A DNA stretch of 60,000 nucleotides from Membranipora membranacea. Taxonomy: Eukaryota > Bryozoa > Gymnolaemata > Cheilostomatida > Membraniporidae. The position numbers and the translations under genes were made by a program. The notes beneath the pieces were generated by a model. It did no database searches, had not been told where the DNA came from, and worked only from the letters and a program-made list of their open reading frames with translations. Numbering within the stretch: position 1 is the stretch's first letter; every line of letters begins with the position of its first letter. Shown in pieces: positions 1 to 13,700 of this stretch. The stretch lies in contig OU612069.1 of NCBI GenBank assembly GCA_914767715.1, positions 7,876,001-7,936,000 on the forward strand, read 5' to 3'.

Positions 1-1044
1 CATTTATTTTACCGATATCTCAGCTAGTGAACCCTATCTTCTCATATGAACTGTCTGAAATTCGTGTCATCTGATCAATAGTTTTAGTACTTTTTTAGTA
101 CTCAAACTTTTCCTGCCAATTGTAATGTAATGACAAGTTGCGAGGGTGGGTGGGGGTGGGTGGGTGGTAACCAGGTGTAGGTTTATTGGTGGAGAAGTCT
201 TGTAGTGAAAAATATTATTTATTCCTTCATAAGACTGTAAGATATTGAGCTGATTTATGTATATATCACTTGTCACAAAAATGCATTTCAAATTCAAGTG
301 CGGAGTTACCATTTGTAATATTAAGCATATAATTTTGAGAGTGGCGCAATGTGACTTTGTGTTTCAAGAACTGTGTTTCTTTGCCTCATTAGGTGATTAG
401 AAAATCACTATGCTATGCGAAAGATGGCAGATTAAGCATACCTGTCTAGCAACCATGCTAAACACCGACATGCGCCTAGGCGATAACTACTTAGTGCCAA
501 AAATTTGCTTTCAGTGTTGGTTACGCATTAATAGTGCTGTCTATATAATTATGGTAAAAAGTTGACCAATTTTTTGTTGCTGTGACCCAAAAATGCTGTT
601 GATATTTACTTATTTACTGCAATCGTGCTATTCCACATATTCCCCGTTTGCCAAATTTCTGATACATTTTCTGAGAAATCCTTTTAAATGTCCGTTGACG
701 GAAAATAAGTGCAAAACAACCATCATGTTATTACTTAACTGTACCCGTTTCTCGTATTCGTTCATATAGAATGAATAGACGATACATATTATTATTGCCT
801 TTCATCTAAAAAAACGAAGTATGTAAGCCCTCCACAATCAAGAAATTATCAGGGTACACCATTAGCTCTGGGATTGAAAATATTGCCCGAGTTGATTCCA
901 TAAATTATAGGCTAACAATAATTTTCTTTTATCAATCTGTTCTAGTATCTTCTTCAGTTCGGGGAGGGGCCGGGGCATTCCTCATTGTTCTGTTAAATAA
1001 AGGCACAAGAGCTACTGTAACCTTGACCTGACCTGTCTATTTAG
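1..1044. other. Upstream non-coding stretch, probably an intron of the first gene
   Basis: I see no convincing exon here. Reading frames are short and stop-rich in all six frames. The only structured item is a G-rich run near 144-164, listed separately. Because the first recognised exon starts with a 3' splice site at 1043-1044 in mid-codon, this stretch is probably an intron of a gene that starts left of the window. Confidence 0.5.
144..164 (+). other. G-quadruplex-forming motif
   Basis: Five runs of three or more G separated by single T residues (GGGT repeated, with one run of five G). Single-nucleotide loops are the most stable class of G-quadruplex. It lies in presumed intron sequence. 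Function is not implied by the sequence. Confidence 0.6.
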
Positions 1045-2818
1045 ATGAAATGGTTGATGATTTAGGGCCAGCATCAACAGGAGGAGCTGGTACATCGGAA
1101 GATATCGAGAACTATGAACTATCTGCTATGAGCCAGATGCTCTATGATCTGTCCCAAATACTGGATGTGATGGCGAAACGGCATATAAATGGTTTGTGAC
1201 TCTAAGATTTGCTGTTTTGGTGAAACTTAATGACTATCTTTGTCTGCCGTCTATATCTGGAACTTGTACAAGGTCAAGCATAATAAATGCTGTTAAAGAA
1301 GAGTTTTTTTTATTGAACGCTTATAAGTTATTCACCATCAATGTCTCATGGGAATTAAACCACTGGCTACTAAGGGAATCATCAACATTAGATCAAGTTC
1401 TTCGCCTGCATACTAGATGCTCACCTGCCACTCGTCAAGCCACTGCCTGTGACGTGACCAGTGGAGGAGGAACATCTCCGAATGCAGGCTAATGGACCAA
1501 GCTTGGTCTTACTATCTACAGTGAGAATCATCAAAATAACCCTGTCTCCCTTTTTTACATTTCTTCGTCAGAAGGATAGATGCTAGGAAAAGTCATATTT
1601 GCCTCGCCCTCTCAAGTGAGCTTGTCTTGGCAAGCTTTGTTGGTGGGGGAATATATCACCCCCACCCAACCATCAAAGCTTGTCCAGACAAGCTATCCTC
1701 AAATAAGCAGTACTTTCCTACCATAACGGAACTTCTAATTGTTATTAGCAGGACTTCCCTGTACTGCCTCGTCTTCCACTGATAATACTAGCAAGGAAGA
1801 TCAACTTTATATGCTTAAAAATGAAGACACAACAAAAGAAAGCAACACACTACAGACTCTACCGGGTAAATGACACTATTACATGTACCCCTGCCTGGTG
1901 CGGTCGATTATCAAGTCAAACTGCATTGATGTGAACACTCTGACTATATTGGGGCTACCTGTGTTTTTTTTGAAACTTAAAGATTGGCTGTTTTAAAGTT
2001 GAAGAAAAGATTTAGACAATTTGAGTGAACCCTGAAGATAAGACTACCTTCATTTACTATTTAACTTGTGCCCAATACTTCAGATTTAGGTTCAGTTATA
2101 ATATCCAGTCAATTTATTCTGAAATTGACCTTTAGTTTAAAAATTTAAGATTGCTTATTTTTCTCTGAGGAAATCAAAGACAGCTTTGTGTGCAGGGAGC
2201 CCCTATATTTGCGTTCTAATTTTTATTAAATCAAATACAGTGTCAAGTTGTATGCTCATATTAAGAGGACACACAACTTCCAGCAACAACTATCAGACTA
2301 TTTTCTTCCTGATTTATTGACCATCCTAAGTTCCTGAAATAGAAGTCTTGTTTCTCTTCTGCAAAATCCTTAGCGAATATTGTGATTATTGTGAATGAAT
2401 TGGTGTGTGTTTCTGGTTGGCCCTCATATTCTGCTCCCACGCTTGTAGCAAGAAATGAATCTTTGGTTAGTTATTTATTTCTTTGTACGATCCAATTTTT
2501 TCATCTCAACTACTGCTTGATAAAGATAAGTGTTGATCCATTTCAGATATCCCTAGCCTTGGATCTAAGCTAGCCAAAACTCTGCGCAGTATGGACGACA
2601 AGCCAGCAAATGACAATAAACTGATATTTAAACCACAGCTGCAGCACTCGGGCGAAACCTGGCAAACATTAGACCATCACCCCAGGATGAGTATAATATC
2701 GTCAGTCAGTCCCGATACGAAAGACATAGCCAGTGATAGCAGCAAGGAGGATGATAAAAAGTTCAGGACTGTCCTTAGGAAATGGATGCAGCATGAACTG
2801 GCTAAAGAAGAAATGTAG
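1045..2818 (+). CDS. Unrecognised protein, last three exons (5' end outside window)
   Basis: Three exons join in phase: 1045-1191, 1752-1865 and 2547-2818, ending at TAG 2816-2818. The first begins with the last two bases of a split codon, so at least one more exon lies to the left. Each intron has GT at its left end and AG at its right end, and each junction carries one base over. The peptide is acidic and polar, with stretches such as EDIENYELSAMSQMLYDLSQ (helical), a low-complexity Ser/Thr/Asp middle, and a basic amphipathic end FRTVLRKWMQHELAKEEM. No signal peptide, membrane segment or known domain is visible, so it looks like an intracellular protein with a disordered C-terminus. I do not recognise the family. 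The gene model is fairly secure; the function is unknown. Confidence 0.6.
1619..1693. repeat. Short foldback element (CTTGTC family)
   Basis: Near-perfect palindrome in the intron 1192-1751. The left arm AGCTTGTCTTGGCAAGCTTT pairs with the right arm AAAGCTTGTCCAGACAAGCT, and the central part (TGGTGGGGG / CCCCCACCCA) also pairs. Related ends are found at 6047-6270 and 52094-52150, so this is a dispersed MITE-like family. Confidence 0.55.
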
Positions 2819-3299
2819 CTATACACTTTAAGCATAATACAAGAGACTATCTTATAATAGTAGGAGATATTTTTAAAACAACTTTTTTCTTGCTTGTAAG
2901 GGATACATCTGATTATGATAGTGGAGTTTAACAGTGATATCAAAATGGTACGCAAATTTTACTACAACAGAATGTGTGTGATTTGCATATTATGCACATA
3001 AAAAAACTAATGCTTGTCTGTCTCACTTTTTGAATACAATTTATACATACAGCTAAAATAACTGACTTTATTAACATCTCTCACAATGGAAATATATTTG
3101 AACTTTAACTCTCAATATCTAAGACAAATTTATAAAAAGGGTTTGGTAAGATGGCATCAAAGATCACAGGCTTTAAATGATATTTTGTTTTAAAAAATCC
3201 TACAGAGTTCTGACTTTTTTTTCCCTTTTTGTTCATGACTACTTTGCAAGCCAGTATTTACATCGAATTTCGCAACATGTATTCTTGTATGGGGTATGT

Positions 3300-3305
3300 A
3301 ATAAA
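3300..3305 (+). promoter_or_regulatory. Possible polyadenylation signal of gene 1
   Basis: AATAAA about 480 bp after the stop codon at 2818, the first canonical hexamer I noticed downstream. Its use is inferred from position only. Confidence 0.35.
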
Positions 3306-3447
3306 TCAATCAATCAATGCTAAGTCGACAATCTAGGCCAATGTTAAGAGAAAATATTAGGGGATAAAGAAACAGTAGAACCAACGAGAGAACCAGAGTC
3401 AATGTAGGCTTCTCCTAGTGTGGTCTCGGTCCTTCAAAAGTATTTGG

Positions 3448-3638
3448 ATGTGGAAGCTGATTTTTACCATTATTGCTTCTTATTTTGCATTAAACGAAGG
3501 TGGTGCCTTCAAGCCAGGTTTGAATTATCCATATGCTCCAATCGAAGCTGAGTTATGCAGATTCCCTGGTGATCAATTCGGAATTAAAAAGACAACTGTG
3601 GATCCAGATTCACAGAGAGAGTTGTGTACCCTATCATA
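3448..3638 (+). CDS. Orphan first-exon-like frame with a signal peptide
   Basis: An ATG at 3448 opens MWKLIFTIIASYFALNEGG, a short basic residue followed by a hydrophobic core and small residues, as in a secretion signal. It continues through GAFKPGLNYPYAPIEAEL with one Cys and ends in RELCTLS. A good 5' splice site (TA|GTGAGT) lies at 3638/3639, immediately before the in-frame stop, so this could be exon 1 of a secreted protein. I did not find an acceptor in matching phase before gene 2. It may be a decayed exon, a gene fragment, or the first exon of a transcript that skips gene 2. Low certainty. Confidence 0.3.
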
Positions 3639-4297
3639 GTGAGTACACAACTCCAAAATGTGCTTGTCTGGTTTTTAACCGGAATTCTCAGATTGCAAAA
3701 AAGTGGGGTAGCTAAGAAAGTGTCTTCTTTATCTGCCATTCAATTGGCATAATTACACATTGTGAAGTTCTGATTGGCCAGTCGATTATTTGCTGCAGAC
3801 ACTCACTTTCAGCAGCCTGCTAAAAATTTTGTTCTTGGTCCATCCATTGTCTCTGTATCTCAAGTTATTGACATTTTATAGTGTAAAACACAACCATTTG
3901 CCGAAAAACTAAAACTACCCATCAATTTATATGAGCACAAAGACTGATATATCCAGCACACAAGTGATATTAATCAGAAAATAAAGAATCAGATAACATA
4001 TTTATTATTTTACTTTTTAGCATCTGAATTGGTTCAATAATTGGTAAATTAGTTACTCACAGTCACAGTCTACCTTACTCACTGACTTTCTTTTAGTAAA
4101 GATGTTGTTTGTCACTCACTCGCTCACTCACAAATTCAATTTATTATCATCACCAGAAATCATGAAAAATGAAATAAATAACTTTTCTCATACAGCAAGG
4201 CTGCATGATGATGATGTATGAATGTATGTCTGTATTTTATTTTTGTTGGATGGTTAGTTGAATGGTAGTTTTGGTGGGAAGGGGGGGGGGATATCCC

Positions 4298-4468
4298 TGG
4301 GTCTTTCAATTAGAAATAGGCAGTATCGCTCAGTGGAGTGAGCGATTCCTGCTAGGCTCTCGCTCTCAAATCGCTCACTCATCGATGGAACTATTTACAT
4401 TCTGAGTGAGCGATGTGAACATGAAAACTCTCTTTATTAAATCATCGCTCTTTCTAATTGAAAGACCC
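4298..4468. mobile_element. MITE with 18-bp terminal inverted repeats
   Basis: Left end GGGTCTTTCAATTAGAAA and right end TTTCTAATTGAAAGACCC are exact inverted copies about 135 bp apart. The interior carries repeated GCTCACTC / GAGTGAGCGA words, also in inverted arrangement. Diverged relatives occur near 22872-23106 and, as a single end, near 21390-21408. No coding capacity. The target duplication is unclear. Confidence 0.75.
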
Positions 4469-4741
4469 CCTGGTTCAAAGAGAGGAGACTACTAGTGAGA
4501 GTTCTGCTGACTCCCTGCAGCTGATTTGCATACACACATTCGATTTACTGTAGTAAGAAATAAGTGTTTAATATTAGTAATACAGCCTCCACCATTGTTA
4601 AATTGCTCAATAGGGTTCAAAATATAGTTTGATTTAAAGGCTTTCTCATATAGCTACAGACTCTGATTTTGTAGATTGAATAGAGATGCACATGGGGTAG
4701 ACCTTATTTTAGAGACACAAGTGTGCATTGTCCCAGGCGAG

Positions 4742-7700
4742 ATGGCTAGTAACGGCTCTCTAGGATTGTCACAAAGCTTATTTGGAGCTGGGTCACAGGG
4801 AGAGTCAAGTCAGTCTCAGAGTCAAGGCGGGGGTAAGTGTCGAGGAAATGATTATAATCCCTTTTCTCAAGGAATCAGGAACTCGGGGTGCTGCTCATAA
4901 GCTGAGTTATAGGCCTAAGCAATAAGGTAGAGGCTCAGGTGTCAACAATATTGAAATTTGACTTTATCTTTGTGAGAGCGTGTCATAGGAACCTCTTTGA
5001 ATTTTTTGCTCAAAAATCTTCGTTCCGTTCTTTGCCCTTGGTATTAAATCACCAAATCACAAAAATAAAGCACATTCTTTTTTTTATACTTTTTTGCATC
5101 ATTAACACATCACACACATCGCGATAGTGATACAAGAATTACAATAAAACACTTTGTGCGCAGTAGTTTTTTGTGACTTTCCTGTACCCACTCAGCCACA
5201 TGCTACCCCATTCACAGGAATGCAACACCCTACATCACAAGCTGATTATGTGTATTTGTGTTACAGGATCACAGATGACTCAGCTCACCACAGCACGCAA
5301 TGCAGGTGGAGACGTAGCGCTGTTCTCCCAGAACAGACTAGTCAGACATATAAGCGGTTCATCTCTAATCAGTAACAGCCAGTCTCAGCCGACCTCTGAC
5401 CTTACGGCAGCATGTATAGATACACAGTCACTGAGTCAGCCCCTAAATATGGAGCTAGATAAGCTGCCTCCACCAGCAAGGACCAGGTAGGAGCGATTAC
5501 CCATAATCATGTGTGTATACTTGTCATATTCAAAAAATAAAAAAGTTATATAATCGCATGTCTCAAGGGAAAAGTTACAATTAATATGCCAATTAGCTCT
5601 CAACTTGTGCGGAGTTGCACCTAAAGGGTACGGGGACTCTGATGGGGTTCAAATCGGGATCATCAACAGAGACTGGCCCTCTAATCTTCCCAGAACTTTC
5701 ATATATAAAGCGGTGTTTCCTATTTTTTGAGAGCGAGGAGTGATTTGATTGAATCATCTAACTTATGTTTCGTTTGGATCTATGATCACTCTATATTTTT
5801 TCAATTTGTTTAACCAGAAGATCTTATAATTGTTGTTTTTAACCTAATATTTTTAGAAGCAGTCAGTTTAGGAAACTTGACACAGATGTAATATTTGATC
5901 CTGTCAGACAATTCTTCAAAACATACAAGCAGCAGCAGGTCACTGTCACAGACCAGGGGCGGAGTGAGCAGAAAGGAGTGGTGGGGGGAGCTGGGAGAGA
6001 ATCGGTTATAGACTCTGTGTAAGTAATGGTACCTTCTTTCGCATAGCCTGTCTTGTCAAGCTTTGTTTGAGTGGAGCGGAAACAAATTTTGTCTACTCTC
6101 GCTTTTGAACCGCCTTGAAGAGACTTGAAAACCCTTGGGATTCCCATTTCAATCCCTGATATGACCCCAAGATTAAATTTGGTATAGGAGGAGACAACTC
6201 TCTTCTGGCTCGTTTTCAAAAGCAAGTGTTGTCAAGCTTAGCCCCTCCCCCCAAATTTGTCAAGACAGGTTTCTTCGTCCAGGTTTTAGTGCTTGAATTT
6301 TGCACAGTTTGCCGGTAGTGACATTACATTAACCAGTTGATAGCTAATAGAAAGTCACTACCACCAACAATTCATGGTTTTGTACCAATAATTATACCAA
6401 CCTTGGTCAAAAAAGTCATTTATAAGCAATGCATCATTTTGATACCATGCACTGTATAGGAATATGCTCTATTCCGCACAGTCATATTATAAATCCTATG
6501 TGGATTGGAGGTTTACCTATGTCCTGTCTCAGTAGACTGCTGCAGGGCATGCATCATTGCAAAAACAAACACCGGGCTTCATAAGTTTAAAATTCGGATA
6601 TATTTTGTAGTTCTGAGTTTAGTAAGCAGCTAAGCAAACTACAGTTTGACGTAAGTTCACATATACTAAATTATATCTGCATGCCCTAGTTGCAAGACAT
6701 TGGTATTTTCTCTATATCTGCGAAGTCTGCTACTTACTTTGTGATTACATGTCAGCTGGAGTATCATCTTAACTGTTTATTTTTCCTAATGATAAAATGT
6801 GACTTTATCTTAGAGTTAAATTGACGTGTGCATCATTTTGTTTATGAGTCGTTGAGACTGGGCCGCTGTTTTTTCGGTCATCTGAATTTCACTCAGTCTC
6901 TGTTGTAGATTGATAAATTCAGTAATCTAGAAGAGCTTAAGCTGGCTGTAGATAAACTAGTGAAGATCTCAGAGACTAACTCAAGTCAGCAGGATGGTAG
7001 GTTTCATTTTGAATATCGAAGTCACTGTTATAATTTGGAGATATAAAGTTTTATAGCGAAATGTTAAAACTGTATGAATGCCATAACATTTATTGATGCT
7101 TGAAGTCACCGAGTTATCCTCGAAAGCTTCTCAATATCTCCCAAAGGCGTGTTATCAAAGTTAAAGCAGATGGTTAAATATCAATTAAAATCGCAAGTAT
7201 CCTGGCTCAGTCCAAAGTCAGAGAAATTATGAGCCCAGTTGCTTTCGGTTTGCTATACTTTGATGAAGGCATTTCGATGATGGACATTTTAAATCTCAAT
7301 CAATGTTTGTGTTGCGTAGAAATGATTTCTTATCGATGCATTGCAAAAAAGCTGTCAATGTATCGCTGTCTATGTTTCGCTGTCTATGTATTGCTGTCTT
7401 TGTATTGCTGTCTATGTATGGTTATCTATTTACCTGTATTTGTTTTATTTGCAGTGGTTACAAAACTGAATGAACTCTCTGAACAGATGATGCTTCAATC
7501 TAAAATGATCCAAGTGATGTTAGAAGATCCGCCTCAGCAACAACTTCCTGTAATTAATCAGGTCAGTCCACAGTCTGTGTTTCAGGCCAGCAATGGGGCC
7601 TTATCTGTATTTAGATCAAGTTTGATCCATTTTTCCCTCATTGGAATTGCCCCCCCTCTACCGACACGCATTATGGGTTGTGTTGGATATTACTTCTTTG

Positions 7701-10700
7701 GTGTTAACTACTCAAATATCACTAATGTGCATTTCTGAATAGACCCTTGTGCTTCTGTTTTGGTATTGCTGTGATTGGCTGATGGGGTTTGGTTTGTTGT
7801 TGTGGCATGTTGTCCGATCACCTAAACTGAGAAGATAACTCCAGTCTAGTTAGTCCAGGGAGGGTGGTTAGTCCGTTGATAAAGTAGCTTCCAGTGATAT
7901 GTATCCTGTGCGGTCTGGTCCTTTTTCAATCCAAAAGTAATTTAGGTTGAAACAAAAATCCTTGCCTGCTACTACCATGGTTGGTGTTTAATCGTTGAAC
8001 ATCAATCCAAACTTCCATCCCATTGGAAGATGTAGATGTTATATCTAGAACTTAGAGCCCAATATAATCAGCAGCGTAATTTATGAAATAATACAGCTAT
8101 CCCATGATGCAACTTGGAATTCCCAGAAAGATCAAATCTATGTCATTTATGTTATCATTGAGCTGATCCCCCTGGTAATTCCAGACTACAATTGTATTGT
8201 GGGATACCCACAATCCTAGGAATTCAAGGTTACAATTGCATTGACAATTACTCACAAATATGCCCAATAATGTTTATGGTTGACAGCTTGAGTGTAAGAG
8301 AATGGAAAGTAGATCGTGTCAGACTAGTCCTGTAGCTACAGTCAAACCTACTCCTCTGCCTTCAGTATCACCAGCAGTCACTGTCAGTCATACAAAGCCA
8401 GCTAGAGAGGTGTCCACTGTAAAACCTGTTCGTGACTCAGAGCAGCTTACTCCTCCAGGTTGGTAGCTCTTTGATAGTTTATTTTTTCTATTTCTAACTT
8501 CAGATACAAGCCTTTATCAGGAAAGCTTCCTTCCAGCTGAGCATTTTGGCGGTTATCTCTAGATCCAGGGAGAACAAGTGAAGAGTATTAATGTTTCTTG
8601 TGTGCCGAGAAAACTTTGCTGCACAGTAAAACTACCTCAAACCTTGCATTATCAACGTAACAATATGGTGTTAAAATGAAATAATAATTGGTGACACAAC
8701 TCCAAGATGTGAGACATCTTTGTCTTATGAGATGCCGACAATTGGACAGCACTGACCAGGATAACATTCTCGCTTGATGATAAAATGCGTGCTTCACTTT
8801 GATGTATGAAACAACACAGATTTGTTCACCATTGATTTGTCAATAAAGATAACTGCCTTGACAGTATCCAAGCCTATGTCACCAATCGCAAATTGGTGTA
8901 TAGTTAAGTCGATCTTTTTTCAGAACTATCAGACCAGAAATCACTGAACACACAGCAGTTTAATTATCAGTTAGCCGACTGTCTGATCTCAGATAACGGC
9001 GTCGGTGAGAGAAAAGGAGAATCATCTTCTCAGCCAGACTTTAGCACACAAACAACTCCAGATAAAAGTGAAGTCTGCAGTGATTCTACAACTCCAGTGA
9101 CATCGGATGGAAGCACTACTGGTTCCAGGTACAGTTTGGAATGATTTTATTTGTTTGCTGAAAACAAACCATAACCCTACAGGTAACAATTAGATTCAAA
9201 ATTTAATTTGCTTTGACAAAATAGCAAACACTCAAATCAAAAACTTATTTGTTCCCTTACATCTACAGATTTACCATACGCTGGTTAGATGGAGGGGAAG
9301 CAACCCTCAGTGCATTTAGGTTAGCCTAAGTTTGCTCTGGCCATAACTTTACTCGACAGACATGACAAAGTCATTGATGTAGGATCAAATTTTGAAGCAC
9401 ACAAATTTAGGCTTTTCTGCTGATCTATGAGTATAGCTCAAAAATAGGCTTGCCTGGTATTTTTAAAGCAAAAATATTATCGTTTATCAATTTGATAGTG
9501 TTTATATTTTTCACTTGTAGCTGTGATAGGCCTATCAGTAAACCGAGAGCTCCTTTGCCATCGGAGACCCCTCAGTCAATTAACCAGAGCAGATACCTGC
9601 TCAGGTCTGCCGAGAGACCGGCTCATCCTATCTACTACATGACTAGGCCTTATCATCGTCATCAGCCAGTCAAAAACCACGAGAAACACTCAAAACATGT
9701 CAAAGATGATCACCGCGGCAACGGTAGCAAGGTTGAAACATCTAAAACACATGTTATAACAAAGAAAAGAAAATCTTCATCTGGTCACTCCGGACCGAGG
9801 AAAAGTGACATGGAACGCGATGATTTGTTGAAGAGAGGCAGACATGACGTCCCTTATGAACAATATAAAGATAAACAGTGGTCCTCAGGCTTAGTTACGG
9901 CTGGATATAGCGGAGGAAATCAAACAACAGTCACAGAAAGTCATAGGTCAGTAGGGATGATATACACTTGATGGTAGCTTTATCTCAAAGGCCCCATCTT
10001 TGTTTTGAAGCCGTTGAGATAAAAATACCTGAGGGTGCGGTGGGCTGTTACAAACAGACAAGCAAACAAGAACAATCCCCCAATTGGTCTTGAACCCACC
10101 TGTCAGTCGCCTTGCAGTGAAAGTCATGCGAGTCACCAGTGACATCCCAGGATGAGTTAGCGATGTAGTGATTAAAACTTTGTCGTCGTAACTGGTTCAA
10201 AAATTTATCCAAAACTCTTTTACAACTATAAATATAATTTTAAATGGAATTTTGGCTTTTTGATATTTTATGATAACCAACAAACTAAGCTGGCTAAAGT
10301 CTAACATAAAACAAAAATGAAAACATTTTTAAGATAGCTTCCTAAGGTAGGGTTGAGACCAAAATATCTGCTATAGGAAACCTATATGTAATACCAGTAT
10401 GATAATACTGTTATGACATAATATTTCTCATTTTCAGGAATAGAATGAAGCAGCCTACCCAAACTAAGAACAGCCTTGTCTGTAACACCAGGAGGTCACC
10501 TAGACAAACCGACAGAGATAGAAACAAAGTTATGAGTCATAAGAGTCATAAGAGTCAGAGGTGGCAAATGTCAAGTCAGTAAAACTATTTTAAGTCTTCC
10601 CTTCTGTCCGATTCTGCCAGATTCTGTCAGATTCTGTCAGATTCTGTCAGATTTGTTTAGTTGCAAGGATATCCACTCCGAACCATGCAGGATTTAGTCC

Positions 10701-13700
10701 TGGTATGGATCAAGCTCTGTCAGGCTGTCAGGACCTGATCAAACCCTGTGAGGAGCTCGATAAATATACCTGATATCATTGTGCTTAGTGAATCTATTTT
10801 CACTGGGATGGAAAGGAGCATCGAACCACAATGGAGTTCATATCATTTCATACATAGGAGTTTAGCATCATCATACCCGTTAGCCAGAGATGATCGAAAA
10901 AGCTCATATTCTCATGAAGCTCATATTGGTGTTCGACAAATTTGTGATTTTGCCTATAATTGAACATAATCCTTACCTTGTCCATCTTATATTGTAACAT
11001 TGAGTTTGTAGATGGTGTAATAAGAGCCCCCTCACCCCCTCTGAGAAAGCATAAGAAGTTATCTCTATCCACCCCTGGGTCTATCAGCAGACTCAGTAGG
11101 GACATCGCTCCTGGCAGCTCTGCTAAGCGACGACTCATAACCTCACCTACTGGAGCAGAATTCAAAATACCAAACAAACACATGAAGTCACACAATAGGA
11201 AGAACAATGAACTCCACAGTAAGAAACTGGCTAAGAAGGACCGGGACATCCATAAAAGAGAAACTACGAAGAAGGATGCTATAAACATTGGAAGTGATCA
11301 CTGTAGAACTCAGCAGCACAGAAACCCAGAGAGAAAGGGACAAGGTATGTGATCTATAATTAGTTGAAATCGCAAGTCTGTCTCAGTAAGAAGACTGAGA
11401 AATAACAGTGCCTTTAGGGCGTGTAGGGGTGGAACGACCTCTTGAGGTTGGAGTTGAATTTCGGATATTTGACCTCGGATTCAACCACAAACCGGATCGG
11501 ATATGTGTTATGTCTGATCCGAGATGATACGCTTTTAATCAACACTTACTAAGCATCATTTAAAAATGACAAGGAAAGAAGTATGATAGTCATTAATTTG
11601 TGGTTCAGATTAGATAATGGAGTTTGGCTGAAAGCACTCAGTGGTGATCAATAGGCAATCAATACCTATCTTATTTTCATAGCTAATTATATTGTTGCTG
11701 ATTAAATTTGATGGATGTATTTTTCTGCTGAAATTGAGAGAAGCATCTTTACTCAGATCGTTGTGAATAAGGACATAATTTTTGTCCAATGATGTTCCCT
11801 GTAACAAACTATCTAGTTTAATGTGCAAGGTTATCCTCTTCTTCAAAGTAGGAGGACAATTCCTATCCTATGTGCAGGGAGTTTGTTCAAACTCAGTGAT
11901 TACAATCATCGGGGTTTGAGCAATGAACTAAACCTCATTGGTTTGAGTGATCCTGGCATATTGAGTCAAGAGATCTTTGTACTCATTAAATGATACTTTC
12001 AAATAAACTGTTTGTGTGATCCTTGCACCGTGGCTGTTTGAGTGATAAGTTGGTCCTTGTAAAGTATTATATCCAAGCAGATACATGCGCATTTAAATTA
12101 GGGTAATGGTTCAGGGAAAAGATTGTTGACGCTGTTTATCCATGTATTCAATGACCTTAACTGTATATTATGGTGCAAGACTACAGCTGTTTGGACTTGG
12201 CGTTTGTACGCGTTATCCGGATCCGATCCGAGGTTGAATTTATCAACCGATCCGATATCCGATCCGAGGTTGCCTAACCCTGATCCGTTCCACCCCTAAG
12301 GGCGTGGCCGCAGTATTTGGCGCCAAGTTGCTCCCAGTCAGGAGGTATGTCCAACACACCTTGGTAGTCAGTTCAGCCCAGTGGTCGGTAGACTGCAGCG
12401 GGATTCGAACCCATGATCTCAAACGCTTGAGCATTGAAGGGCAAGCGCTATAACCAATTTGTGGGATACCAGGTTGTAGGGCAAAGTTAGCGTGTCCTAC
12501 TTGTGGTGATCTGATGACGATTTGTGTTGGTATTCCAATACTGTGTATAAAATTAAAACTAGATCATGTTTGATTGATCTTGGCTGCATTTCCATTAGCG
12601 CCTGTGTTTCTGATGAGATGCTGGCAACAAGACGGGGAGAAAGTCATAAACCATGTGAATTTTATCAAAATTTGTTATGTTTGGAACTAGATCAGACAGG
12701 GAGTTTGGGATTTTCAGCGGCAATTTGCCTGCATTTGGAGTCGCCTCCCCTCCTTTAAATGCTGCTAACTATTACAATGGGAACGATCTGGAAGCAAATT
12801 GGGATTTAATTTAAGTGTGCTTTTCTGTATTGTAGACGCTATTGCATTTGAATTCCCTTTTTTGTGCTTGATGCAGTTGCCAAATCACATTCTCTCAATT
12901 GTTTGCTACTCTAACACTGATGATAACGCCACAATAAAGTTCAAGTCACAGCGCAGTTTCAATTAGAACAGTCACTAATTAGTCGTTCACTCATAGCATT
13001 GTGTTATTCGCAATATCATGCAGATTGTATAGAGAGTAATTTGTGTGCTGTGCCTATGCAAATGCAAGACAAGTCATGGTAAAAACTGATTCAATAACCA
13101 TGGTTTTAGTGCTAACTTTTAAGAGCCCACTCATGGTGATCATTAAAATCTGTTGCTAACGACTGAATTGAATCAGTTGCTACCTTCTAAGTGGGTAAGT
13201 TTTGATAGCAGTCACTATGGTTATTGATTAATCTTATATAAATTACTATTTAACGACAGATTTTAGTGACCATTGCTAGCAACTGTCTAATTGAAACAAG
13301 ACTATGTCAGCATATTTTGTTTTGCTGTTGTTTCAGGTGTCAGGCTGACCAGCAGAGAAAGAATAAAGAAAGAAAGTACAACTGCTACCAAATCAAAGGT
13401 GAGCTGGAAATTCTTCACAACATCTAGCTTTGTAGTTATTTGTCCATCTAACTCTAACAGATCTTGTCTGAAAGAATCTTTTAATTATAGAATTTACAAT
13501 TCTGCTTGTATCAACATCGCTGAATTCATACTCCCCTTGGTGAGGGATTTTTGAAATTTTATTGAAGGCAGCAAAACTCTCTTTAAAACTCATCTCTTAA
13601 TAATTTCTTTATACCTATCGGATGATTCTAGCAGTTGCCTCCTCTTAACAAGTTGAAAGATAACTCCAAGCATGACCGTAAATAATATTGTCATTGTAGG

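Larger units (their letters stand above)
2819..4741. other. Intergenic region between genes 1 and 2
   Basis: Holds the 3' untranslated part of gene 1, a possible polyadenylation signal near 3300, an orphan exon-like reading frame (3448-3638), a run of ten G near 4281-4290, and a MITE (4298-4468). The remainder has no coding signal that I can support. The promoter of gene 2 should lie near its right end, but I see no clear core-promoter motif. Confidence 0.5.

Noticed and set aside
7229-7738. 169-residue plus-strand frame
   Set aside because: Only 7455-7561 is an exon of gene 2. The rest is a tandem repeat on the left and a dispersed repeat on the right that happen to stay open.
10848-11288. 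146-residue minus-strand frame
   Set aside because: Antisense shadow of the gene 2 exon 11012-11344.
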